Made by a program: the position numbers and the translations under genes. From contig NC_065535.1 in the NCBI RefSeq assembly GCF_932294415.1, forward strand, positions 30,046,782 to 30,110,781: a stretch of DNA of 64,000 bases. Reading direction: 5' to 3'. The stretch's first letter is position 1. Every line of letters starts with the position of its first letter. Below, one piece after another: positions 49,025 to 60,889 of this stretch. The notes under the pieces were generated by a model, which ran no database searches, had not been told where the DNA came from, and saw only the letters and a program-made list of their open reading frames with translations. Origin of the DNA: Quercus robur (Eukaryota > Streptophyta > Magnoliopsida > Fagales > Fagaceae).

Positions 49025-52000
49025 ATGGCCATGGTTACTGCAGATACTGTTCGAACAATCCTTGGTGTTCTAGGTGAGTTTTAGTTTAGTTTGATTTCTA
49101 AGAAAAAGATATCATGTTTTAGCTTTCTCTGTTCCCCCATCAAAGTTTTTGAGTACTTTAAGCTTGGTAGAGTATTACTATTTAGAACTCATTTCCCATT
49201 TCTTGTTCAAGCTGCAGCTAGCTTGATCTGAAACTGATCATGTGGTTTCTATTGCTTGTTTTCAGGAAACATTATCTCACTCTGTGTGTTCCTATCCCCA
49301 GTGTAAGCTAACCTCGATCATATCTACTAGTACTAGTAACATTGATTTGATTTTGGTACTCCCTATATCTTTCAACATGACAAACTTTTGGAGAAAAAGG
49401 AAATAGAAGATGAAAAAAGAAAAATTTTCCCACCACTATCACATTTTTTTTTTTTTGGGTGGCTTGAAGGGCATTTTTTGTTTTCCATTATCATTAATCA
49501 AGAGGTTTTAACCTAAATAGAAGCATTAATCGGCATCTTCTTAATTTTTCTTTTCTTTTCTTCTTCTTCTTTTTTTTTTTTTATTTTTTTTTTTTTATTT
49601 TTTATTTATTTTTTTATTTCACTAACAATAATGATCTGTTTAGATTGAGGGAAAATGAGGAGGAGTAGAGTAAAGTAGAGTAGATTTAGTCCAATATTAA
49701 CCTATTTTTAATTAATTTTACTCTGCTCCCCTTCTACTTCCCTTCTTTCCTCCCTCAATTAAAATAGACCCTAAGTAATAGGGAGGGTAGATGAAATAGG
49801 ATTACCTTTGTTTTATGATTAAGATTTTATTTCTTAGATTTAAGTATGTACAATGTCATGATATTTAAAATTTTAGTTGATACTATTATATTAAGTATAT
49901 ATTTGGATATGAATTATTTTCCCGCGTATGGCGTTTTGCATTTTCCTTTTTTTTTTTCTTTTTTTTTAATGCACGCGTTTCAGTTTTTAGGAGACAAAAA
50001 TGCACTGTTCACGTACTGTTCATGTACTGTTTATGGGACCCACAACCACTTTATTCAAAAAAAAAAAATTAGAAATTGGTCCGACGATACTATTCACATA
50101 TTTAAAAATTATTTTGCTACATTTTTCAGTTTTCAGCAAAATAAGCTGTATCTAAATGGACTCTAAGTACATCTTTAATTTTTTAATATTTTATTTGGAT
50201 TATAGAACATATCCATTTCAAATAAAAGAAAATTATTTTCAAAATTAGAGTGTGAGTTACAATATTCTTGAAGACATTAATTATTGTATTATTCTCTTCC
50301 TCTCTCTTTTCAAATGAATCCAACTGGAACATTTTTTATTTATTTATTAAGAATAATTTGATTTGGATATAAAGATTGAAGGGCATTGGCTCCACTAGTA
50401 GTTAAAAATAATTAAAAGGGTTACCTTTTTCTCGATAAATAAATTAAAAAAAGGGTCACCTAATTGGGAAAATTCATTAGTATCATTACTAATAACCAAA
50501 CTAAAATTGTTTGTTTTTTTTTTTTTTTTTGGAATGACATTTTATCCAGGCCAACTTTTATTCAAATATGGAAGAAAAAGGCAGTGGAGCAATACTCACC
50601 AGTACCATATCTTGCAACCCTAGTGAACTGCATGGTGTGGAGCTTGTATGGGCTGCCCATGGTGCACCCAGATAGCTTACCAGTCTTGACCATTAATGGG
50701 GCAGGCACTGGTATCGAGATATTGTACATAATCATCTTCTTAATCTACACTGCTGAGAGGCAAAAGAGGCTCAGAGTTTTGCTTGTGCTGCTTATTGAAG
50801 CCATATTCATTACCGTTCTCACAGTTTTAGTTCTAACTGTAGCCCGTACTCTCAAGGTGCGGAGTATGATTGTCGGCATCATGTGCATTATGTTCAACAT
50901 CATGATGTATGCTTCACCACTGGCTGTTATGGTTAGTCTCTAGTCTCTAGAACTATTACCATGAAAATTTATATATATATGGTGTTAATTTTGGTATATT
51001 CTATTTTTTTTTAATCCTCAATTTGATCTCATTAAATTTACAAATTAACTTGTACATATTTTGCAATCCAATTTAGAGGAATATCCTCCAATGCTTTATG
51101 TGTGGGGACTTATAAAACTATTTGTATATATTATTTAAATAAGTTACATGACTATTAAATATATCATGTGATTAAAAATATACGTAAATAGTTTTATCAA
51201 TCACCACGTTCTGATTTAAAATAATTTTCCTCTAAACCAGTTTGGAGGTAAACTTTTTTCAACATTTATTACTTGTAAGACTTTGCAATATTTGATTATT
51301 TGTAAGTAAACTTAGTATATATACATGACCACTTAAAAAAGAGTTATATAGTTTAGTACCATTACCCAATTTGTTAATAAAAAAGAACTAATATTTGAAT
51401 CTTCATCTCTTAGTTGTAAAAATAAAAAGAAACTAAGCTTATCATTTCTTCTTCTTCTTCTTCTTCTATTTATTATTATTTTTTTAATGAATTTATCTCT
51501 GTAACTTATTTAGCTAAGGGTGATTTTTTCTTTTTCTTTTTTTTGGTGCAGAAATTGGTTCTTGCCACAAAAAGTGTGGAGTATATGCCCTTTTTCCTCT
51601 CCCTTGCTTGCTTTGCCAATGGTGTTATCTGGCTTGCTTATGGTCTTATCCGATTTGACCCCTTTATTGTTGTAATTCACATATTCCTCTCTCTCTCTCT
51701 CTCTCAAATTTAACCATATCATTACATACATGAAAAATTATGATTTCCATATGAAATTCAATTTCATAGATAATTTATATTAAATATAACAATTTTTATT
51801 TTTAAAGTGTATCTAATGTCATTATTTAAAATTTTAAATAACATGACACAATGCATGCATACCTTTAATTACAATAAACAAAATCTTAATCATCATACGT
51901 ATTCTCTTCATTTCATTTGAAATATTGGTCTCATATAAACGGGACTGTGGGTTTGTCTCAGGTACCAAATGGGATAGGAACATTGTTTGGTTTGGCCCAG

Positions 52001-52150
52001 CTGATTCTTTATGCCTTATTCTACAAATCAACAAAAAGACAGATTGCAGAAAGGAAAAGCAAAGGAGAGGTGGACTTGTCTGGGGTGATGGTGGTAGATG
52101 GAGAGGACTCTAGGAAGGTAGGCAGTGCACCTCAGAATGGTCGTCCATGA
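49025..52150 (+). CDS. SWEET: SWEET sugar transporter (clade II-like, MtN3/saliva family)
   Basis: Five exons, 49025-49073, 49266-49302, 50550-50931, 51552-51671 and 51962-52150, join in frame at GT-AG borders to give 258 aa. Seven membrane spans are expected as two three-helix MtN3 repeats joined by one helix. The conserved prolines are present: SPVPTF (28-32) in helix 1, PYLATLVNC in helix 2, MYASPLAVM in helix 5 and VPNGIG in helix 7. The hydrophilic tail ([12 protein letters not shown]) faces the cytosol in known members. RTILG, MVHPDS and LTINGAG resemble clade II SWEETs (SWEET4 to 8), which mostly carry hexoses across the plasma membrane; the substrate is inferred. The 382-nt third exon equals two exons of the usual gene layout. 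A foldback element lies in intron 2. Confidence 0.93.
49636..49776. mobile_element. Foldback (MITE-like) element in SWEET intron 2
   Basis: CTGTTTAGATTGAGGGAAAA... on the left and ...CCCTCAATTAAAATAGACCC on the right are inverted, with purine-rich and pyrimidine-rich arms (AGAGTAAAGTAGAG / TTTTACTCTGCTCC). Non-coding. Confidence 0.6.
49895..50165. mobile_element. Possible non-autonomous TIR element in SWEET intron 2
   Basis: The left end ATTTGGATATGAATTATTTT matches the inverted right end CATTTAGATACAGCTTATTTT at most positions. The interior holds T-runs and a repeated GTTCACGTACTGTTCATG. No transposase. Confidence 0.4.
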
Positions 52151-52815
52151 GAGATTCTCCCATCACCAACCATTGTTGGATTGGATGAAATGACCCCAGA
52201 AATATAAGCTTAGCTATTCCCATAATAATATCAAACTACCCAAAAAAAAAAAAAAAAATTGTAGTTTTATTTCTATGTTCAGTGTTCACTATCATGTAGT
52301 TCACATGTTACACTGAGTGGCATGTCAACGGTCATACTTCCTTACAAGCTAATCATATTTTGTTATTTTCCCTTTGATTTCTTTTTTTTGAGCAATTAAT
52401 ATTTAAGGTTCCAACTTTGGGGATATTAGTTTTATGATATCAGATCTTACCCTACTTTCAAGCACATACAGTTTTAGATGCTTTGAGTTTTGAGTTGTAT
52501 GTTAATTTTACAAGTTCCAATGCGAAGAATCTTTACATACGTTGAGGTGGTTTCATGGCAGAATAGTCTTTGGAGGAAAACTTTGTACATATTATGAGGG
52601 TTCCTACTTCCTAGTTGTAAAGAGTTACTATCAGTACATATATGAAAAGAAATGATTCTCAGCCGCTAGTACAATTTTCCACTTCTTTAATTTGATGGAA
52701 AATTTGTTACAACTTTAGCATACTCAAAACCAATATCTACAACTAACCTAGCATCCTATCACTACAAGAATGGGGCTTTAAACTTGACTAATATGTACAA
52801 TCTAATCCCCACTCC
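52151..52815. other. Convergent intergenic space between SWEET and NLP
   Basis: 665 bp that must hold both 3' UTRs. AT-rich with an A-run at 52242-52258. No ORF or RNA gene seen. Confidence 0.6.
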
Positions 52816-55058
52816 TCAGTCCCCAAAGCTCTCCCAGGAGCTACCCAGATTGGGCATTACATCTTGAACCAAAAGCCTGATCATATTGCTGCCTGCTGAT
52901 CTTGAAATATCCATGCACTCCTGCAGGTCAGCATCACAGGCTATCAATATCCACTCATGATCATCATCCAGATACTTGATTTCAAATGTACCCACCTCCA
53001 ATTTCAACCTTTTCGCCACTTCTTCTTTCAATTCCAACATATCGGAATTCAAAGAGATCCGAAACCTAATAATATCCTCTCCATATGTTGCCTTTATTAT
53101 CACACTCTTCATCTCATTTCTAGCTGTAACATGAGGCATTTTGTGAACAAGAGAAGGAATAGGTTGGTTGGAAGCCATACTGGGACATGGAGGGTTTGTC
53201 GAACAAAATTCTGGGACCTGTTCATCCACCATAGCATCTGCTACTGAAGGACACAAATTTCTCAAGTCTTTTGAACTTCCAGAATCCTCAATCAGAATTC
53301 CTCCAAATAATTCTTGAGGTTCTGTCATCAAAAAAGCATCAGGTATTGAGTTCGTAGGTGATATATTTGGTGCTGCTGTGAGTTGATATGGCGATTCAGG
53401 AGAGCCCTCCACATTTACACATTGCTCATTAATGGCAGAAACATATGGATGCCCCACCAGTGTGCTTTCATTTGGGGGACTACCCTGGCATGAACCTTGG
53501 GAATTGGGAGTCCCAGCACTCTCTTCACATGAACGGCTCCTCGTTTTGGAACTGTTTGAGCTTTTACCATGCTCTGGTGGAGATCTACTTTGATCATGAA
53601 TAACTTTCTGTGGACTCAACATTCTTCCTCTAAGCAATTGATCACCAATTGCTGCCTGTTCATCAAGCATTTTACAAGTGGATGATCCATTCTTTTCCTG
53701 AGGTTCAGAGACTTTAAAGCTTGGTGATGTTTGTTTATTGGACCTGTTCAGACTGGAAGGATGAGAGCCAACAGATACAGGTATTTGACTTGTGGTGAGA
53801 GAACCTAAACCAAATGTTCCTTCAGCACATTGAACAGAATCTATTACACGCTGTAGCTTAGATAGGGAACGGTTGACCTTCTTGATCTTGCGAGATGGCC
53901 ATCGGGAGATTCCATGCTGCCTACAAATGCGCTTCATTGTAGTCGGGCAAACTGCAAAGCAAGAATATTTCTAAGAACAATACATTTTAATTGCTATTAC
54001 AGACATATAATCCAATTTTTGTGCATAACAAAATCAGCATCACCTGAATCATATAAGAAAAATTTCAAGCAACAATTTTTTAGTGTAAAAATATACATAC
54101 CACCAAGGCTCTTTGCAGCTTCTTTAAGACTCCCAGAAAAATATTGTTGGAGAACTTCTAGACTAATTGATTTCTCAGATTTTCTGCGTCTCCTCTCTGA
54201 AATCTTTTTCATGTCTTCATTCTCTAAAGAAGAAAATTGATCAAGTCTTCCACCCGCATTGCTAGCAACAATCCCTTTATTATTTGTGTCATTTAAGTGA
54301 ACCATTAACTGCTGTTCTGATGAATCTAGCTGCACCATATCTTCCACAATGTGCAAGCCGTCAGGACCAGGTGGTGATTTTATAGATTGGGTTATTCGTA
54401 CAGATTCAAGTCTTGAATCCCCTATCCCGTCTGTAGAAACTTGAATAATTTCGACAGATACTTCCCCTTCAAGTTCAATACCAGAAGCAATCTTAAGACT
54501 CTGGAAATGCTGCTTCATCATTTCCAATAGGGAGCCCAATAAAATCTGTTGTTCATACAAGTCTGTGATGCTAGGGGGCAGAAAAAATTCTAGAATGTAA
54601 TCATCATCTCCAGTATGAGTGCTCCGTAAGCAGATTGCAAAACAGCTGGTTAACCCAAACATACGTGTGTAGTGTACTAAGGGGTACTCAGTTTTGCAGA
54701 ATTGGGTAATGTTTCCGCAGAAGCATGAGTTATGGGATAAAAATGCTCTCCCAGCAACCCCCTGGCCCTTTTGTAAGTGATGCTCAATGCAGGCCTCGCG
54801 GAAACCACACATGTGAGGGTCTACAACATAGACTGCCACATCAGTTGTAGACATGCAGACTTGTCCCATGCAACTACCATCTAAGCTAGCACAGCTCTTC
54901 TTCAGAGCACCACCATGGGCCAGAACACTGCGATTCTCACATGGAACCCAGGTCTGAGCCAAAGGCAATTTGTGTGCTTCACACACTACTGCCAATATCT
55001 CCAAAATTTCAGCTAGTGCATTCTGGCGACCTTCATTGTAAATCTGGTTTAAAAGGAT

Positions 55059-55103
<45 letters not shown>

Positions 55104-57971
55104 TGAGAAAAGGAAACAGAATGAAATAAGAACACCGTATTTTATTTTTTTGTTCTCCAAAATATACAAATTTGACATGCATGATAGTTGCAGATCACCT
55201 GTGTGTTTGGATGATCCAATATCTCAGAACTTCTCAGATTGACTGCCTGCAGAAGAATTGAAATTATGTGACTGATGAATCTTGAAATGTTTGAAGTTCC
55301 AATTTTGCAAGGTGAACAGTCTCATAGGCAAAACAACATTTTCCAAAAGAATCTCATATACAGTAGAATCATCATCTAGCAATCACAAAGAAGAAAATAG
55401 TATGAAATCTGGCATGAACAAGAAGGGGAAAAGAGACCCAACCTCTAGTGCTTTACACACTTTATCAACCTCAGGTGCATAGTTGATCTTTGATGAGTTC
55501 ATGATGAGCTCAACTACACCAACACAGGACTGGCCAGAAGGCTCAAACACAGGCAATGCCAAGCTTCCCTGAACATTAAAGCACTGGGCATGAACACGAC
55601 GTGGATACTCTTTGCAGGAGTAATACTGCACATTTGGAGTCCATTCCGGAAACTTTTGCCGGAACACACGGCCAGGAAGCCCAAGCGCTCCGTCTTCACT
55701 GACAGCAAATTTATACATTACAGAGGCTGCCCTAAACTGATGAAGTCCATTGCCAAGTGTACCAATAAGAAAAGGTTGCCCTGAAGTTGTGAGCACATAC
55801 CGACTCCCATCCTTTACAGGTGCCCAAATCTGAGCTAGAACATTTTGTTCTGTCATATCTTTGAAGTGCCGAAGAGCTTGCATCATCCTCTCCTTGAATA
55901 CAAAATACCCATCTGGGTTATCCAGGGGCAACTGTCCTACAAGTGGAGAAGGAAACCTCGTGATATCATCTTTCTCCATTGGCTTTTCAGTCTCTAAATA
56001 GGGAGTACCTTCAATCAATAAAACTTCAAAGTCAGAACTCACATGAGTAAACCTCTTTAATTTACACAGAAACTGCAAAACTATTGAGTTTTCTTCAGTA
56101 TGCAAGTTACCAACCCATCCAGTAGTTTCATTTGATTTTCCTTCTATTGGTACATTATCAACACACCAAGTGAATCTTGAATCCATGACCTCACCCTCCA
56201 CCCCATTCTTTCTGAAGCAAGAAAGTGCTATCTGAGCTAGAACTTATTATTATTATTATTATTTTTTTATAAGTAAGAATGTTATATATACGAAAGGCTA
56301 CTCTATGCATGAAGAACATAGAGCAAACCCAGAAAATACAAGAAGAAGAAAATGGAGAAAAAACAAAAAAGAAAACCAACCAACATATTAATTACAAAGA
56401 GAAAGAGAGCTAAGGAAAGAAGAGAGAAAATCACTAGTCGTGAGTCCCCAAGCCCGAGACCAATCAAAAAGAGTTCCACTAAAAGAAGCAAGCATCTGAT
56501 CATCGGAATTATTCAAATCCTCAAAAGTCCGCCGATTCCGTTCCTTCCAAATACACCAAAGGATGCACAATAGAACTAAATTCCAAATCTGAGACGGATG
56601 CTTCCCCAACCAATTCCACCAACCAAAAAGCAAATTTGGGATCAATCTAGGTGTAACCCAAGACAAGCCAAAAGTCATAAAGACGAAGCTCCATAACCGA
56701 TAAGCCATCTCACAATGAAGAAGTAAGTGGTCTACCGTCTCTCCACAATGTCGGCACATAATACACCAGTCCACAAAAACCAATCTCCTCAATCTCAAGT
56801 TATCACCCGTTAGGATCTTATTCCAAGCTACACACCAAACAAAAATGAAACTTGTCTAGGGGCCTTTGCTTTCCATATAGCTTTCCAAGGAAAGACAATT
56901 GAAGGAGAATCCCTTAATTTGTTATAATGACCGGATGTCAAAATCCCCATTAGGCTTCAACTTCCATTTCATCCGGTCTCCCACATCCATTGGAGGAGTA
57001 TTAGCTCCCAATATATGAAGAAAATGCAACCCTTCAACCATCTCCCAATCATTAAATTCTCAAATAAAACAAACATTGCAAATCCTTCTATCCTCCGCCC
57101 CCTGCCTTAACAAAGAAACTTCTACAGAAACCTCCTTAACAATGGCAATACCATACAGCCTTGGGAAAGCCAATTGAAAAGGTTGATCCCCATACCACCC
57201 ATCCTGCTAAAACCTCACTCTATTCCCTAACCCAACAACAAACTGACAATTTTTGCTAAAATCCTCCCATCCCATGCGAATACCTCTCCACAAACCACAC
57301 CCTTATTATCAACTATTGCATTTTTATAATTAAACAATACAAACCCATTTAATCTAATCTATTCAAAACAATTGCAGAGGATTACAAAGTCTCTGAGTTA
57401 AATCCCCCGGGTGGCCGAGCAGATCATCAAACATCATCCAATTCACTAATTCAGATTATTATATGTTCAAAAAATAACTTTTCCACATATTCAACAAATA
57501 CCCAAATCTGAAAATTGAAGTTAAAGCAACACTAACACACAACCACACACAAAGAACGAAACTATTACACACCCAAATCTGAAGCTAAAACTAAAAAACA
57601 AGCAACACCCACATCATAACTTTTCAAGCACAACATTTCCCGTCATAAATAACCAAACAAAAAGGCAAAATCAGAAACTCACAGGAGAGCTCCAGGGGAG
57701 CTGAGCTGGGTTGCGCTAAGTCTTCGTTTTCATCAGCCAAAGCCCAGAGAGAAGAGTAGTTATGGTCAGAGTTCGAGATTAAGAACGGTGACATGGGCTG
57801 GAGCTGGTCGTTAGTGTTACCGTTAATGTCGTTGAAGAAGGAGATTTGATCCAACTGCCAGGAACCAATATCAAGATCTTCGAAGTCCATGAACGGTTCT
57901 ATGTTTTGGTGATCCGTTGACTTTTGAATAGTTGAGAAGGCCGAGTTCTTCTCTTCCTCCGGTTCGGCCAT
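52816..57971 (-). CDS. NLP7: NIN-like protein (NLP6/NLP7 group), nitrate-responsive RWP-RK transcription factor
   Basis: Five exons on the minus strand, 57971-57683, 56236-55443, 55246-55199, 55043-54101 and 53951-52816, join in frame (GT-AG) to about 1069 aa. The N-terminus has the NLP6/7-type [21 protein letters not shown]-like nitrate-response region follows (about 170-560, with LAQIWAPV and [20 protein letters not shown]). The DNA-binding RWP-RK motif SRWPSRK is at 707-713 after [22 protein letters not shown]-terminal PB1 domain (about 975-1055, [16 protein letters not shown]) mediates oligomerisation. In Arabidopsis NLP7 binds nitrate and drives primary nitrate genes. The exon 2 acceptor (CTAG at 56237) was chosen because it alone keeps the frame; it lies next to a LINE insertion and adds some unusual residues (about 97-130), so it needs transcript support. 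Confidence 0.9.
55064..55102. repeat. (AT)n microsatellite in NLP intron 3
   Basis: About 19 AT dinucleotides fill a quarter of the 152-bp intron, only some 20 bases upstream of the acceptor used for exon 4 on the minus strand. Length changes could affect splicing. Confidence 0.9.
56243..57309 (-). mobile_element. 5'-truncated LINE (L1-type) in NLP intron 1
   Basis: On the minus strand the last third of a LINE ORF2 can be read, broken by frameshifts and stops. The clearest part is 56798-56388: a zinc-binding reverse transcriptase C-terminal domain with CMLC-like [18 protein letters not shown] and [19 protein letters not shown]. Upstream, in another frame, comes [18 protein letters not shown]. 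The 3' end has the ACTTATAAAAAAATAATAAT tail. CTTATTAT occurs at both ends (56243-56250 and 57302-57309), a possible target duplication. It sits in the same orientation as the NLP gene and makes up most of its 1446-bp first intron. Confidence 0.8.
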
Positions 57972-58223
57972 TTTGGTTTCCTTTACTCTCCAACTGTTAC
58001 TGTCGTTGGTGTTTTTGTATATGTATATGTATTTGTATTTGTGTTTGTGTTTTGTTTGTACTTTGGCTCTTTATTAAAAGCTGGGATTGTTTCTCGGAAT
58101 GACACAATGTTCAGAAAGTTAAAAAGAGATTGGTTACTTATGTAATGATTGTAATCCACATAGAATGTGTAAGAATGTTTCTCAAAAAACAAAAGAACGT
58201 GTAAGAATATTCACTTACATTAA

Positions 58224-58403
58224 GATTACTGACTTACTGTCATGGCTTGGTGGTGGGAGTCTTCATTCTGTAAGTACCTAGAAAACAGCAGTTCGAGTAA
58301 TAGCCTTAGTAAGGCTCATGTGATACACGTGGTATTATTTATTGTTGTCATGTGACGTGAGGTCTATGAGCCCACATCGGAGACCCCCTCTTTTCATTCA
58401 GTG

Positions 58404-58436
<33 letters not shown>

Positions 58437-58446
58437 TTACTGACTT
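58224..58446 (+). mobile_element. tRNA-derived SINE with poly(A) tail and 12-bp target duplication
   Basis: GATTACTGACTT flanks the insertion on both sides (58224-58235 and 58435-58446). The body (58236-58403) begins with a pol III A box (TGGCTTGGTGG, 58243-58253) and a B box-like AGTTCGAGTAA (58290-58300), 37 bases apart. It ends in 31 A residues (58404-58434). These are the marks of a SINE copied by LINE machinery. It lies about 265 bp upstream of the NLP start codon, on the opposite strand, and so within its promoter or 5' UTR. Confidence 0.9.
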
Positions 58447-58672
58447 GGTTGACTGTGGGTGAGAAAACTGATAGTGTATAAATGTTAGCTAGTACTTATG
58501 AAATTTATTTCTAAAAATGTTACATATGTGCCATTATTATCTTTGTGTGTGGAGGGAATATATGTACCATTATTGATCCACGTATTTACATGGAATTTCA
58601 CACTTTATCAAGGTGGCAATAGATGATTGGGTGTAAAAAAAATTTATATTAATTATGAACTTGAGGTGGGTT

Positions 58673-58740
58673 CTAGTTAATTCAGTTAATAGAATTTGTT
58701 GGGATTTGGGTTAGAATCCCACCTACACCAAAATCAATTG
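58673..58740 (+). mobile_element. Degenerate tRNA-like SINE relic
   Basis: GAGGTGGGTTCTAGTTAATTCAG...GGGTTAGAATCCCACCTACACC keeps a worn A box and a B box-like GGTTAGAATCC with complementary GGTGGG / CCCACC ends. The tail is rich in AATAAATAAATA. Ends are not defined. Confidence 0.45.
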
Positions 58741-60889
58741 ATTTTTTGCTTGATAATAATAAATAAATAAATAAAATTATTATGGATCTTCATGTTCAAA
58801 TCTTATCGTATCTATTAAAAATAAATAAATTTTAAACCCGAGTAAAAGTAATATTAAATTAATTACAATTTACCCTCCAGAGAAAGTTCGTATATAGAGC
58901 ATAACTTGAACCTAGTTCTGGGAGCGAATCTCTTTAGAAGCCCCAAATCATCTAAATTGTACGAGTTATTACTTCAACATGTTATGAAAAAGTATATGTC
59001 CATGGCATAGTATGAGCTAAGCTCTAGGAGCAAGCTAGTAGTCCTTCCAAACATTGTGTTAAGGAAGTTTTGGTCATCTGAATTGTGGTAACGTGGCAAA
59101 TTTCTTAGACTCATGTTGACATAGCTCTCTTAGATGATCTTCTTCTAAGAAATATGTATTGGAATAAAGTTACAAACATAATATTTTCACAACAAAGTCT
59201 AGGTAATAAGTTGTAAATATTAGGTAAAAAAGTGATGTTAGTGGTAGGCTCATATGAGAATTAATAACAACTGACTACATAAATTTTGTTGTGAAAGTAT
59301 TATACCCATAGCACTACTCTTTATTTTATTTTATTTATTTTTATATTGGGAGATCAAGTTTAAGGCTATGTTCAAAGTTGTTCTAGTCTTCTAGACTTCT
59401 TGTTAGTGGATTAGATATCTTTAGTGCCACTGCTTTGACCAGACTTATTAGTGGTCTTCGTTCTTTGCTTTCAATAGGAATGCTGGATATGGTATTGGCA
59501 GAAGGTGGATTAATTTTCATGCTTTCAAGCTCTATGTCTATATGCTTTGGATTGAGAACTCGTGATGCTCTTTCATCCCTCAAGGCTCTCATTCATTGGA
59601 GGAGGATAGATTTAATGCCAAAAAATGTCAAACTTGTCCTAATCGCGGTTCGTTGTTTGTGGCTGAAACTCAATGGTGTGTGTATATATGGACCGAATTA
59701 TGACTTATGAACTAAGTTTTTCCAAGACCATTGTCTTAGATTATGCCCAGTACCTTTCCAAATAGATTTTAATACCATCTGGAATTCCTCACCTAACAAG
59801 GAAAAAAAAAAATCCTATTTTTGAGTGTTCCAATTTATTCTCCATCAATCTTATATTATCGCATATTCTTTTTCCCTCCCTTATAAAATAATTAGAGTTT
59901 AAAATGGAGAAAAAATATTAAACACTTGACAAGCCATGATTAGTGAAGCATAAGGTTGAACACTAAAGGTAGAATACTAAGAGCAAGATAGAGAATTTCT
60001 ATTCATCCTGTTTGTCATGCTTTATTGGGCCTTTTTGGGATTCAATGTTTAGGAGTTCAACTATCCCGGCTGTATAGAGTAGGAATTGGACAGGAATTTT
60101 TTTTTTTTTTTTTTATAAAATTCCTTCTACTTTTTTTTTTAAAAGTTATTCTTGTAACTTTTTGAACAAAAGATCAAGTTTGGTTGACAGAAAGGTGTAA
60201 GTTAGTAAATGCATCAGAACGTTATTTCTCTTCATCAATTTCCTTCAAAATAAATGCTAATTTTTAATCAACTCATGTTCACCTGGGAATTCAATAACCT
60301 CTGATTGCTTCTGAGAAGGGTCATTTCGGATCACAATGAAAAATTTTTGGAAACCAACCAATAATTTTACAATTACCTAACATGTGCTAAGTGATTTCTT
60401 AAGGCATTCCTTTAGACAAAGACTTTTTTTTCTCTTTTTGAGTGGTAAATATTTTTCGGGACATTATATATGATTCGTACAGTGTTTATTTATTTATTTA
60501 TTTTTGATAATTTAATAGTTACAATGGGTGAGAAGGGATTTGATTAGAAATACTAAAATATACCAACTAATGGAGTACAAGGTTCTTGGTGGTTAATATA
60601 TAATACATAATTACATACATGCTTTCATCACCAAAAAAAAAATATCACACAAGCGCCAACAAACATGAAATGATAAAAATATCCGATAAAAATATCCCAT
60701 TCAAAGATGACTGCTCAAGATAAAGCAAAAAGTCGCCATATACTTATCTATTACAGCTGACATGTCAAAATCATTGAAACCAGAATGTCTTATCATATAA
60801 AAGCGATCAATAGCACCGAATGGATCAAAAGGTCGACCGTATGAACCAAAAAATGGGATTATTCCCACATGTACAAGAGATTTCCCTAT
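58741..60889. other. Intergenic region between NLP and kish genes
   Basis: AT-rich. An open stretch at 59383-59710 (69 codons minus, 91 codons plus) has protein-like composition but no motif that I recognise; it may be a gene or transposon fragment. The 3' UTR of the kish gene should lie just below 60890. Confidence 0.4.

Noticed and set aside
53914-54240. + strand ORF of 108 codons
   Set aside because: Shadow of NLP coding exons on the other strand.
57405-57430. tRNA gene suggested by GGTGGCCGAGCAG
   Set aside because: Only an A-box-like piece; no B box or acceptor stem follows.
59383-59710. Protein gene at 59383-59710
   Set aside because: Open on both strands but short, no motif, no splice partners; kept only as an unexplained stretch.
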